64,000 bases of DNA from Malania oleifera. Lineage: Eukaryota > Streptophyta > Magnoliopsida > Santalales > Ximeniaceae. The position numbers and the translations under genes are program-made. Below the pieces are notes generated by a model that saw only the letters and a list, made by a program, of their open reading frames with translations, did no database searches and was not told where the DNA came from. Positions 1 to 10,884 of this stretch are shown in pieces (position 1 is the first letter of the stretch; each line of letters begins with the position of its first letter). The stretch is taken from positions 28,673,682 through 28,737,681 of the forward strand of contig NC_080417.1 in the NCBI RefSeq assembly GCF_029873635.1, written 5' to 3'.

Positions 1-400
1 TCAATACTGAATAGCTTTCTCTCTCTGTGGTAGCAGAAAAAACTGAGGCTATTGTGCATGGGCTGAAAACTGATACCAAATGCTCAAAATCCAATCTCCA
101 CCGTTCACAATTAATTTTCACGTGTCATAAACATCCTTATAAATTTTTAGTCCAATCAAACCACGAATGCTCATTGATCGGAGTAGTTGATCAAAACTGG
201 ACAACTTTCTCTCTCTGTGGCGGTGAAAAAAACTGAGGTTACTGTTCATGCGCTGAAAACTGACACCAAATGCTCAAAATCCAATCTCCACCGTTCATAA
301 TGAATTTTCACACGTCATGAACATCCTTGTAAATTTTCAGCTCAATTCGGACCACAAATGCTCATTGATCGGGGCAGTTGATCAAGACTGGATAGTTGTC
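1..400. repeat. 190-bp tandem repeat, partial array at the left edge
   Basis: Two diverged copies of one unit lie head to tail. The shared block TGCTCAAAATCCAATCTCCA begins at 81 and again at 271, giving a period of 190 bp. Both copies carry a CTCTCTGTGG stretch, an AAACTGAGG block and a TGCTCATTGATCGG block. The first copy is cut by the window edge, so the array may be longer. No coding potential is visible; the short open frame across it is a by-product. Confidence 0.75.
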
Positions 401-429
401 TCTCTCTCTCTCTCTCTGTGGTGGCCGCA

Positions 430-1369
430 ACTCTATCTCTTTTTTCTTTCTTATTTCCTGATTGTGCACTACTCTTTGCAGCAGTAAAGGATAGGGTTTA
501 ACCCTATTCTACCAAATGGGCCTCTCCACACATGGGCCCATATTGGATAAGTTTGGGTCATCCTCACCTCTTTAAGCATTCTACTTAAGGACATGCTCTT
601 CTTGTTGTATTTTATCTTCAACTCATCAAGTTTCTCATTTGTGGTGTACGCACACTGGCTAGGTTAGCCACAACATTATTTCTATCCTATTTTTCTTATT
701 GGACAATATCCGCGACTATTCTTTTTTGTCCACTTCGACGAAGATAGTCTTCTACTAGCTCATATGAATTGTAATCATCTTCACAAGCAACCTACCCATG
801 CATAGATATTTGAACCAGGTTTTTTTTTCGTGCATCCCATTCCTTTTTAGTATAGTGATAATGAACAACTTCAAAAGATTTATCAAACTCTATTGCATTT
901 AAAAAATCAGTCTAATAATTGCAAAACTTCACCACAACTTCCCTGGTCTATACACGGTTATTCTAAAGGTATCAACTTCAAAATGTTTATCTCAATTCAA
1001 TTGCTTAGTATTTTTCTTTAAATTCCCCCTTTGCCTAAATTGTATTTCAATTTTTTACACAGGGAATTATTAATATATGATCATAAGATTTAGGAGATCA
1101 ACTAGGCATAAACCTTATAGAATAATATTGTATAGGTAAATTTACTTGTGACATGTTTGTTGATATCTGTTTAGAAGTTTGATGTTGTTTTACCATTTGC
1201 TACATGCTCCTTGGACATGAATTTGTTATGTTCTTTGCTTACTGAATTTTTTGGTTCTTAAGCCAGTGGGGCTTGGGTGATGTAGTTATTGTTAAGGCTA
1301 CATTGTGGTAGTATTTTTTTTGCAAGACTGGTCATTGGTACAACACTTTTATGTTCGATTTTAAATGGC
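430..1369. other. Intergenic stretch without recognised features
   Basis: AT-rich sequence with short homopolymers. I see no open frame of useful length, no LTR ends and no repeat structure. It may be decayed transposon DNA. Confidence 0.4.
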
Positions 1370-1700
1370 AGAATATTAGTGGCGGTTTGAAAAAAAATCA
1401 TCACTAATAGTCTATTATTAGTGACGGTTTAGAAAAACCATCACTAATAGTAAAAAAAAAACAATCACTAATAGTCTGTTATTAGTAATGGTTTAGAAAA
1501 ACCGTTACTACTTTTAAATGGTAGAGTATTAGTGACGGTTTTATAAACCGTCACTAATAGTTTGTTTTTAGTGATGGTTTTTCCAAACCGTCATTAATAT
1601 TATTTTTTATTTAAACAATATAAAAACTATTTATTTAACTATTAGTGACAATTTTTAAAAGTATTAGTGATGGTTTTAAAACCGTCACTAATACTTTAGT
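1370..1700. mobile_element. CACTA-type subterminal repeat remnant
   Basis: A dense cluster of the motif TTAGTGACGG and its complement (CCGTCACTAA) in alternating orientation, with variants ending in TTTT or AAAACC. The same motif fills both subterminal regions of the CACTA element at 5848-10754, so this is probably an end of a related element. No CACTA terminus (CACTACAAGAAAA) is found next to it, so the element is truncated or eroded here. Confidence 0.6.
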
Positions 1701-1907
1701 TAAGTAAAACCCTTGCATCCGCGTGGATTTCCCCTTTTTTCCAATCTCCCGCCTCAATCCCCCCTCATTTCCCTGCTCCCTCCTTTCTTCTTTCTAGCCA
1801 GTGCACGTCCTCTCCTGCCATGCTCGCCGCTACCATTGCTCACGTGAGCTCCTGCTATCGCCCTCGCTCGCCTGCGGTCATTCCACAATCATTGCCACTG
1901 TTGCTCC

Positions 1908-2038
1908 CAAGTTCTTCTTCTTCTTCTTCTTTTGTAAACTGTGGGTTCAACGTGTGTGCGTGTCTTCGTGTGTGTGTGTGTGTCTGCATGGGTGTGTGAT
2001 TGTGTGTGAGTGTGAGTGTGTGTGTTCGCGCGCACGCA

Positions 2039-2094
<56 letters not shown>

Positions 2095-2127
2095 CGTGTG
2101 ATTGTGTGTGTGTGCGTATTGAATACT
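1908..2127. repeat. (TG)n-rich block, copy A
   Basis: The block starts with CAAGTTCTTCTTC, continues through a long imperfect TG/TGCG run and ends TATTGAATACT. A second copy with the same start, same end and the same internal AACTGTGGG segment lies at 5267-5468. Long open frames on both strands are low-complexity translations and were not called. Confidence 0.75.
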
Positions 2128-2647
2128 GCAAGGAGGAAGATTGATGGTTTATGGTTGTGTAAGTTGTAAGGGAGGCAGATCCTATGTGTGTGGAGGCAGA
2201 TCTATCGATCCGCAATACTTTTTCCTCTTTTTGTTTGTTGAAATCAATAGGAAAAAACATTTTTTATTTGTTTTATTTTTATATATTGTGAGATTAAAAG
2301 CATAAAAAATCATTTTCATGGATTTTCTATATATTACAAAATTAAAAGGATAAAATGAAAAAAAATTATTTGAATTTTTTAAATATTGTGAAATTCTTAA
2401 AAAATCATTTTTGATTGTTAGATTTTTGTGCATATTACAAAAGTAAGGAATAAAAAAGAAAATAGGGAGAGGGGAGATAAAGTGGGGGTCTATAACACAT
2501 GACACTTTCTTGTGGCGATGCAAAATGACGTTGGTAGCTTAGGATATTATGGCATGCTGGTTGGCCTTGTGACCACCCAAAGAATAATAGTATTATAATA
2601 ATAAAGTGGGAGGAAAATGGAAACAGAAATAGAAGGAGGCAGTAGGC

Positions 2648-2885
2648 TTCGTCGACGACATTGCACTTTAGAGGTAATAATAAGTTCAAGAATTTCCAGG
2701 CTTCGTCGACGAATATAGGGATTCGTCGACGAAGGTCTTCAGGACCTCGTCGACGAGAAAATATCGAGATAAGGATTTGGGCTACTCTGAATTTCATCAA
2801 CGAAGGGTAAGAATCGTCGACGAATTTATTGAATGACTTGTCAATGAGGTGACGTGTCTCGTCGACGAATCTGGCCTTATAAATA
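2648..2885 (+). promoter_or_regulatory. LTR promoter: array of TTCGTCGACGAA palindromes and TATA box
   Basis: Eight copies of a 12-bp palindrome (consensus TTCGTCGACGAA, some diverged) start at 2648, 2702, 2722, 2746, 2793, 2813, 2837 and 2858. Within each group the start-to-start spacing is 20, 24, 20, 24 and 21 bp. A TGACGTG motif sits between the last two. TATAAATA follows at 2878-2885, about 8 bp after the last palindrome, and a CT-rich leader starts around 2920. The same arrangement recurs in the other Gypsy LTRs. A regulatory role is inferred from position. Confidence 0.7.
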
Positions 2886-3429
2886 GTGCAAACTTGGATT
2901 TTTATTCAATTTCAGTGCTTTTCTCTCTCTCCTCTCTCTTTCCTACGGTCTCTCTCCCTTCTCTCTTTGATTTTGGCCCCACCAATCACTGGATTGACGA
3001 TCTGAAGCCACCACGACGTTCCTAACGAAGTTCTCTTCAAGTTTTCTAGGGCAAATCATCGATGGGATCGAGTTGGATTTCATCCCAAATTCAAGGTAAG
3101 GTCTTTTAGTCAATTTTTTACCTTCTGATAATTATAGGAAATGATGTAGGTAAAGAAATATTGGTATTCTGTTCTGGCAAATGTTATTTTCAAGATGTTG
3201 TGTATGAGGCCCTGCGAGTGTTAGGCCAATATACCATAGGGGCTTTTTAGTAATCAAGTAAGGAAAATATGCTATGTTAGGCAATTTTACTATATTTCAG
3301 TATAAACTACATGTATTTAATAGATTATTATACACGATAGAAATTTATATAGTTTATCATTTATATATAATATGTTTAAAATTCCTGTGTGGCTTGAGAA
3401 TATGAAATAGTACGAAAGTATGTTTTACA

Positions 3430-3535
3430 GTTTTCAGTACCATGATTATACGAATTTCAGTACCATGATTATACAGTTTTCAGTGTTATGATTATACAGT
3501 TCTCAGTACCATGATGTACGGATTACAGTTCAGTT
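3430..3535. repeat. About 24-bp tandem repeat inside the solo LTR
   Basis: Four imperfect copies of TTTCAGTACCATGATTATAC follow one another. The block lies in the part of the LTR where related copies carry GGCGCAAGGCC-type repeats instead (see 11920, 38205 and 54950). Confidence 0.7.
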
Positions 3536-4525
3536 CAAAAATATGGTTGATACAGTTATAGTTTATTCAGTGTCATGGTTTATGCAGTTATTTCAAAATC
3601 ATGATAAATCAGATAGTTGTATATAGAGATATATTATATAGTATCAGACCCTGTTGGACCATATAGTTATAGAGCACGGTACCGTAGTTACAGATATTTC
3701 AGTTATGAGTGCAACCACCTATTTAGATAATACGTGGTAGTAGGTCGATCGTATAGTGCCCTAGACATGGACAGGCTCCCCATCAAATATGGGTTGAGGA
3801 GGGCAGATCAGACCGAGGGAGTATAGTGATTTACTCAGGTCGGCTAGCCAGTGTAGATCCCGCCTACGGGCCGCACAACCCTGTTATGAGGGGTTAAATC
3901 ATGACACACAGTTATCCACAGGGAAAGTTTTTAGTTACTATTGCGTATATACAGATTTACAGAAACAGGGAATATGCTTATGTACATTAGAAGTATTTTG
4001 AATAGTAATCTACAATACTGTTATGTTAAGTAATATGGAAAGGGTGGTGGATTTTTTTTCTTGTACTGCATTTATATATCCAGTTATACATGATAATATA
4101 GAAACAAATTTTCATAATATTGTAGCTTAATTGCCACACACTAGTAATAGCATATTTCGTCTTACTGAGCATTGGTTTATCCCAATTACTTTAACATTTT
4201 TCAGGTGATCCAGGTAGGCGAGTAGACCAGGCTCGTAGATAAAGGGGTCATAGTACTGCCCTGTCAATAGAGAGTGAGTATATTTTTGGGAGTATTTTTG
4301 TATGACCCTCACTAGTTGAGGATATTTTGGGAACAGTCATATATGTAAATTTTGGGAACCTGTTAGCACTCTGGTATTATATATAATTATATCTGGATAT
4401 GTTTATTTGATTTCCGCTTCTTGCTGCTTAGGTTAATGATTAGATTTACCCCAGTATGGTATCAGAGCATGTTAAATGTCATATATAAAAAAAAATCCAG
4501 TTAAATAGCAGGTCGTTACAGGCCT

Positions 4526-5266
4526 TCTATCATTTTTTTAACAGGTTATCAGTTCTAAATTTTTCAAAAATAACTAAAAAAATCAAAAAATCAAAAAATA
4601 TTTTCCTTTTATATAAAACTTTGGACCTATCATACTTTTGTTTCCTCTTTCAGAAACTAGAATCCTTGCTCGTTGGAAATTAGTTTTGTGTAATTGTTGG
4701 TAATTCATTTTGGGTTCTTTCCTTAAATTAGAATATTTTGCTTGCCCTATTAATGCATGATTCTTTTGTTAAGTTTATGATATAATTTGTAAATATTTAA
4801 ATCTTGATCAAGTAGGTTTTAGGGTTAAGAATCACTTATAAAGCTTGAATAATAATTTCCCTTCTCTCTCAAGGTTTCATTTTTATGTATTGTTAAAATG
4901 AAAATGTAGCTAAGTTGGCACTAACTAATTTTTTCGGTATTTAACATTCCTTGAACACAAACAAGCTATTATTGTATGTATTGTATTGTGACATTTTACA
5001 TTGGGATTTGAAAATTCTTTTGTGATTCATTAAGAAGCTCATTACTATGGAAATACAAAATAGAGTCAGTCAATTTCCCACTTCAAAGTTCTAATTAAAG
5101 CTATAGATTGAGCATATCTATTTTATTGTCCAACTAGAACCATATCATTGTACTAGTCATAATCAATGCAACATCCATAGAACAAAATTACACGCACCTA
5201 TTTAGACAAAAATGTTAAAAATTAAACTTCCACTACATTATAATGTCATAGATCAAATCTCCTTTA
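4526..5266. other. Intergenic stretch without recognised features
   Basis: AT-rich sequence directly continuous, after removal of the solo LTR, with the DNA before 2563. No gene, LTR end or repeat unit is seen. Confidence 0.4.
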
Positions 5267-5391
5267 CAAGTTCTTCTTCTTTTTCTTATTGTTCTTCTGC
5301 GAACTGTGGGCTCAGCGCATGTGTGTGTCTGTGTCTGTGTGTGTATCTGCGTGGGTGTGTGACTGAGTGTGGGTGTGAGTGTGTGTGTGCG

Positions 5392-5424
<33 letters not shown>

Positions 5425-5468
5425 TTGTGTGTGTTTGTGTGCATGCGCGTGTGTGTGTATTGAATACT
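5267..5468. repeat. (TG)n-rich block, copy B
   Basis: Second copy of the block at 1908-2127, in the same orientation, with matching ends CAAGTTCTTCTTC and TATTGAATACT and a similar order of TCTG, GGGTGTGTGA and TG-run segments. Confidence 0.75.
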
Positions 5469-5869
5469 CCCTAAAGACCCAAGGGGTTAAATGCCCTATC
5501 AAAATATTCCTATTTGATACCCAAAAAAAAAAATCTATAATCTCCCTTAATTAATATCCTTCGAGCCATGTGCATCTTAAGATATTCAACTATATTAAAA
5601 TAAAAAATATATGTTAAGGAAAAGAAAGGAAAATATAAATGAATTTACTTTTTCATATTTGGCTATTAAGGAAAGTAAGAAAGAGAATAAAAAATAAGTT
5701 AATTAATAAACAAAACTTTTTGATTTTTCTTTAGTTTTAAGCATACTAAAGCAAAATGAATTTTAATAGTTTTTAAAATAAAAATAAAATGTACATGAAA
5801 ACTAATTTTCTTCTTAATTATTTTATTTTTGTTTCATTTTCTCATACCACTACAAGAAAACTGGTTTTT

Positions 5870-6160
5870 AGTGACGGATGTATTAGTGACGGTTTGAAAT
5901 TCGTCACTAAAAGTGTAGTATTAGTAATGGTTTTTAAAAACCAACTATTAGTGACGAGTATCAAAACCATCACTAATACTGTACTTTTAGTGATAAATTT
6001 CAAACTGTCACTAATACATCCGTCACTAAAAACTAGTTTTTTTTTGTCAAACCATTACGAGAAACTACTTTTTGTGCGAAAACTATCCCAAAAAAATATT
6101 AGTGACGATTATTGGGGTATTTGTGACGGTTTTATTGCATCACTAAAAGATACTTATTAG
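5870..6160. repeat. Left subterminal repeats of the CACTA element
   Basis: Multiple TTAGTGACGG-type motifs in both orientations. In the En/Spm family such subterminal motifs are binding sites for the transposase DNA-binding protein, which is the likely role here. Confidence 0.7.
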
Positions 6161-6392
6161 TCGTATACGAATCCATATTCAAAAAGTCTTAATAAACGTA
6201 TAAAACTTAAATAAGGTTGAACTCAACTTCTCTAAACTTGTTTTAGAGCAAATCGTTCAACTTATTTATATTTGTTTGTTGGTTACTCTCTAATCTTGTT
6301 TATAATTTGGTGGGCATATAACATTTTCTATTTTTTTCTCTTTTATTTTTTTTAAATGTCAAAAACTTAAATGTGCACTTGGCTAATAAGAG

Positions 6393-6393
<1 letters not shown>

Positions 6394-6430
<37 letters not shown>
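6394..6430. repeat. (TA)n microsatellite
   Basis: About 18 TA units within the CACTA element. Confidence 0.9.
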
Positions 6431-6432
<2 letters not shown>

Positions 6433-6556
6433 GAGTTAATTTTAAAGCTAATCAAGTAAATGAGATAGGCTTGAATAAGCACGAGCTTACTTCATCCTAA
6501 ACCTTTTTAACAAACAAGCTAAATTTGGAAAAGAGTGAACTTGACTTCTACAACTA

Positions 6557-6716
6557 AGCATCTGCGTGCTTGATGCAGAAATTAAGAATTGCATACTGGA
6601 TAGATGACTAGGATATTACTTGCCGGTTGAGTTGAAAGCATTTGCATGCTTGATGCAGAAATTGTAAAATGCATGCTGCTTAGTTGACTAGCATGTTGTA
6701 TGTCGGTTAATTGAGC
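6557..6716. repeat. 80-bp tandem duplication
   Basis: Two diverged copies of a unit beginning GCATCTGCGTGCTTGATGCAG; the shared GCTTGATGCAGAAATT starts at 6568 and 6648. It lies between the left subterminal region and the main array. Confidence 0.7.
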
Positions 6717-6759
6717 AAATTGAGAACTATATACTGATTAGTTAACATTGAACTTCACG

Positions 6760-9700
6760 TGCTGGAGCTAACGGTGCCCAAAAATTTTATCCAATTGAAA
6801 ATAATGTACTTAGAGGCGAACTTAGTAAACTTAGTTGAATTTAACCACCTAAGTGTCCAATTTAGGCATACGAGGTACAAACTAAGTTGGATAAGTCTCG
6901 ACACATCCATCACATCGAATTGGATGTGCCGAATCTGACAGTGCCCAAAAATTCCTCCCCGAGAGCTTTTTTCCCACGTAGAAGTAAAGTTAGAATACAA
7001 ACAAACTTAGTAAACTTGGTTCATTTTAAGCACTCAAGTGTTCAAGTTAGGCATACGAGGTCCAAACCGAGTGCGGTCGATCTTGACACGTCCATCACAT
7101 TGACCTAGATGTGCCGGAGCTAACGGTGCCCAAAAACTCCTTCCCGAGAGCTTTTTTCCTGTTTAGAAGTATAGTTAGAATACAAACATAGTTATTAAAC
7201 TTAGCTCATTTTAAGCACCTAAGTGTCCAATTCGGGCAAACGAGGTTCAAACTAAATTGCGTCAATCCTGAAACATTCATCACATCAAACTGGATGTGTC
7301 AAATCTGACGGTGCCCAAAAGCTCCTCCCTTGGAGCTTTTTCCCCACTTAGAAGTAAAATTAGAATACAAACAAACTTAATAAACTTAGTTGATTTTAAG
7401 CACTCAGGTGTCCAAGTTGAGTATAAGAGGTCCAAATTGAGTGCGGTTAGTACCAACACATCTCTTACACTAACCTAGACGTACCAGAGCTAACGGTGCC
7501 CAAAAATTTCATGCCAATTGAAAATTATGCGCTTAGACACAAACTTAGTAAACTTAATTGAATTTAACCATCCAAGTGTCCAATTCGGGCATATGAGGTC
7601 CAAACTGAGTTGGTTAGTCCTGACATGTCCATCACATTGAACTGGACTTGCCGGATCTGATGGTGACTAAAAACTCTTCCCCAGTAGCTTTTTCCCCACT
7701 TAGAAGTGGAGTTAGAATAAAAACAAAGTTAGTAAACTTAGTTCATTTTAAGCACTCAGGTGTCCAAGTTAGGCATATGAGGTCCAAACCGAGTGTGGTC
7801 AGTCTCGACACATCCATCACATTGACCTGGATGTGTCGGAGCTAACGGTGACCAAAATGTCATCCTCGTGAGCTTTTTCCCTACTTAGAAGTAAACTTAG
7901 AATACAAACATAGTAATTAAATTTAGTTCATTTTAAGCACCCAGGTGTCCAATTCGGGCATACAAGGTTCAAGTTGAATTGCGTCAGTCCCTACAAGTCT
8001 GCCACATTGAATTGGACATGCCGGATCTAATGGTGCCCAAAAACTCCTCCTCGAGAGCTTTTTCCCCACCTAGAAATAAAGGTAGAAAGCAAACAAACGT
8101 AGTAAACTTAGTTCATTTTAAGAACTCAGGTGTCCAAATTGGGCATACGAGGTCCAAACCAAGTGTGCTCAGTCTTGACAATTCAGTCACATTAAGCTCA
8201 ACATGCCAGAGCTAAAGGTGCTCAAAAATTTCATGCCAATTGAAAATTACATGTTCTTAGAGATGAACTTAGTAAACTTAGTTGAATTTAACCATCCAAG
8301 TGTACAATTCGGGCATACGAGATCCAAAATGAGTTGGGTCAGTCCCAACATGTCCGTCACATCAAAATGGACATGCTAGATCTGATGGTGCCTAAAAGCT
8401 CCTCCCCGGGAGCTTTTTCGCCACTAAGAAGTAAAGTTAGAATACAAACAAATTTAGTAAACTTAGTTCATTTTAAGCACTCAGGTGTCCAAGTTGGGTA
8501 TACGAGGTCCAAACTGAGTGCAGTTAGTCCCAATACATCTGTCACATTAACCTGGACGTGCTAGAGCTAAAGGTGCCCAAAAACTTCTCCCCGGGAGCTT
8601 TTTCCTCACTTAGAAGTAAAGTTAGAATACAAACATAGTAATTAAACTTAGTTCATTTTAAGCACCCAGGTGTCAAATTCAGGCATATGAGGTACAAATT
8701 GAATTGCGTTAGTCTCGACAAGTCCGTCACATCCAATTGGACATGCCAGATCTGACGGTGCACAAAAACTCCTCCTTGGGAGTTTTTTCCCCATTTTGAA
8801 GCAAATTTAGAATGCAAATAAACTTAGTAAAGTTTGTTCATTTTAAGCACTCAAGTGTCCAAGTCAAGCATACAAGGACCAAACCGAGTGTGGTCAGTAT
8901 TGACATGTCTGTGACATTGAGCTCGATGTGCCAGAGCTGACGGTGCTAAAAAATTCTATGTCAATTAAAAATTATGTACTTAGAGATGAACTTAGTAAAA
9001 TTAGTTGAATTTAACCATCCAAGTGTCCAATTCGGGCATAAGAAGTCCAAACTGAGTTGGATCACTCCCTACATGTCTGTCACATTGAACTAGACATACC
9101 GGATTTGATGGTACCCAAAAACTCTTCCTCGGTAGTTATTTCCCCATGTAGAAGTAAAGTTAGAATACAAACAAACTTAGTAAACTTTGTTCATTTTAAG
9201 CACCTAGGTGTCCAAGTCAAGCATATGAGGTCCAAATCGAGTGCGGTCAGTCTTGACACGTCCGTCATGTTGACCTGGATGTGCCGGAGCTAACGGTGCC
9301 TAAAAGCTCCTTCTTGGAAGCTTTTTCCCACTTAAAAGTAAAGTTAGAATACAAACATAGTAATTAAACTTAGTTCATTTTAAGCACCTAGACATCCAAT
9401 TAAGGCATAAGAGGTCCAAACTGAATTGCGTCAGTCCTTACATGTCTGTCACTTCGAACTGGATGTGCCGGATCTGGCGGTGCCCAAAAATCCTCCTCGG
9501 GAGCTTTTTCCCCTTTTACAAGCAAAGTTAGAATACAAACATAGTGAACTTAGTTATTTTTAAACACTTAGGTATCTAAGTAGAGCATATGAGATCCAAA
9601 CCGAGTAGGGTCAGTCCTAACACGTCCGTGACATTGACTGGATGTGCCAGAGTTGACAGTGCCTGAAAACTCCTCCTTGAGAGCGTTTTGCGTACTTAGA

Positions 9701-9805
9701 AGTAAAGTAAAAATATAAACAAACTTAGCAAACTTATTTAGTCGATTACAGCACTCAGGTGTCTAAGTCAGGCATACGAGGTCGAACCCGAGTATGGTGA
9801 ATTCC
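6760..9805. repeat. Satellite-like array, ~182-bp monomers in a 4-monomer higher-order repeat
   Basis: About 16-17 monomers of 170-186 bp share GAGCTTTTTCCCC, TTAGAATACAAAC, TAAACTTAGTTCATTTTAAG and GTCC-AAACCGAGT segments. Four monomer types recur in the order A-B-C-D. Type A lacks the GAGCTTTTTCCCC box and carries CCAATTGAAAATTA instead. Type C carries CATAGTAATTAAACTTAG. Monomer ends alternate between GGATCTGA (A, C) and GGAGCTAA (B, D). The A-type CAATTGAAAA marker occurs at 6792, 7515, 8237 and 8962, giving higher-order periods of 723, 722 and 725 bp. Open frames of about 60-80 codons recur because of the repeat and are not genes. Confidence 0.9.
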
Positions 9806-10139
9806 AATTAATAAAACTTAACTATTTAAAATTGTATCATTTGTTTTTAACTATGTTCGAATGTTCGATCATTTTGCTATCAAATCATTTATACTTATAG
9901 TACATATACATATATGTTCAAAAATCGTATACTAATTTTTTTTTTTAATTAATTTGTAGGGTTTGTGATTCTCACAACATCAGGACGATGTCAGGCACTA
10001 CATTCAGATGCAGCTTTTGACTTTTTCTGTACTTTTTGTTATCTAAATTGAATGAATTTTTTTATTTTAATTTGAATTAGTATAATGTATTTGTATTTGT
10101 ATTTGTATTTGAATGATTTATGAATTATTAATTTTAAAT
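9806..10139. other. CACTA interior between array and right subterminal repeats
   Basis: AT-rich sequence with a short (TTGTAT)n run around 10090. No transposase motif is visible. Confidence 0.45.
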
Positions 10140-10740
10140 TATTAGTGACGGTTTTAAAATTGTCACTAATAGTCAATATTTTAAAGTATTAGCGACAGTT
10201 TTAAAATCATCACTAATAGTCAATTATTAGTGACAATTAGAGAACTGTCACTAATAATGGAGTTAACTGTCACTAATAATGGAGTACTAGTAACGGTTTT
10301 ATTTTGTCACTAAAATCCTAAGACCGTCACTATAAATTATACATTTACTCGACTCAATATCGTCACTAATAGTCTATTATTAGTGACGGTTCTCAAACCA
10401 TCACCAATAGTCTATTATTAGCGATGGTTCAAAAACCATCACATATAGTTGATCCAGTGAGCATTAGTTACGGTTTTAAACTGTCACCAATAATTGACTA
10501 TTAGTAACGATTTTGAGCCAAGAAAATGTAGAATTTTTAGTGACTGTCTTAGGATTTTAGTGACGGAATAAAATTGTCACTAATACTCTATTATTAGTGA
10601 CGGTTTTAAAATTCGTCACTAATAAGTAGTAGTAACCGCAGATATAGTGACAAATTTAAAACAGTCACTAATACTGATAGAACTATGACTAAACAGTTTT
10701 TTGATTATTAGTGATGGTTTTAAATCGTCACTAATAACCT
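10140..10740. repeat. Right subterminal repeats of the CACTA element
   Basis: A longer cluster than on the left, with many TTAGTGACGG motifs and complements, some with G-to-A changes (for example TTAGTGACAA, TAGCGATGG). It ends about 15 bp from the right terminus. Confidence 0.75.
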
Positions 10741-10756
10741 TATTTTTTGTAGTGTT

Positions 10757-10884
10757 TGGTCTAACGTCAAGACAGTACATATTTTTGGGGTATAAGAAAG
10801 GTAGATTCAAATTGTGTAATCCAATGGTAAACAAAGTCGTGATTACTGAAGACATGGTTTTTGGTGACAAAGCAATGGTGCAAC
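10757..10884 (+). pseudogene. Copia pol remnant, segment after integrase (left part)
   Basis: The frame reads a Copia-type stretch containing YIFLGYKKGRFKLCNP and VVITEDMVFGD, which corresponds to the region after the integrase core. It begins directly at the right end of the CACTA element, so the upstream part of this Copia copy is missing. It continues in frame after removal of the solo LTR 10885-12987, joining at 12993. Confidence 0.75.

Larger units (their letters stand above)
2568..4520 (+). mobile_element. Solo LTR of a Gypsy (Tekay/Del-like) element
   Basis: This 1953-bp LTR begins TGTGACCACCC and ends GGTCGTTACA. It is flanked by a perfect 5-bp target duplication GGCCT (2563-2567 and 4521-4525), with no internal region, so it is a solo LTR left by recombination between two LTRs. 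It shares its layout with the Gypsy LTRs at 10885, 37162, 53957 and 63219: palindromes, TATAAATA, a CT-rich leader and a downstream block around GGGCCGCACAACCC. Orientation follows the TATA box and the TG-to-CA ends. Confidence 0.92.
5848..10754. mobile_element. Non-autonomous CACTA (En/Spm-like) transposon
   Basis: The left end reads CACTACAAGAAAA (5848) and the right end TTTTTTGTAGTG (to 10754), an imperfect inverted terminal repeat that starts with the CACTA diagnostic bases. Both ends lead into clusters of TTAGTGACGG subterminal motifs (5870-6160 and 10140-10740). No transposase coding sequence is seen; the interior is taken up by an 80-bp duplication and a 3-kb higher-order tandem array. 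The 3 bp outside the ends (TAC left, TTT right) do not match, so the target duplication is eroded or one flank was rearranged. The right flank is a Copia pol remnant. CACTA elements move by cut and paste, and non-autonomous copies depend on a transposase supplied elsewhere. Confidence 0.82.

Noticed and set aside
1801..2260. Cys/Val-rich and Thr/His-rich open frames on both strands
   Set aside because: Translations of the TG/CA microsatellite.
5789..6160. 123-codon open frame
   Set aside because: It runs from flanking DNA across the CACTA terminus into subterminal repeats; no domain and no independent support.
6887..9293. A series of similar 60-78-codon open frames (ending in segments like NLVHFKHSGVQV)
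   Set aside because: They recur once per repeat unit of the CACTA-internal array and differ by frameshifts; they reflect the tandem repeat, not a gene family.
5845..10757. A 3-bp target duplication for the CACTA element
   Set aside because: Flanks read TAC and TTT; no match, so none was claimed.
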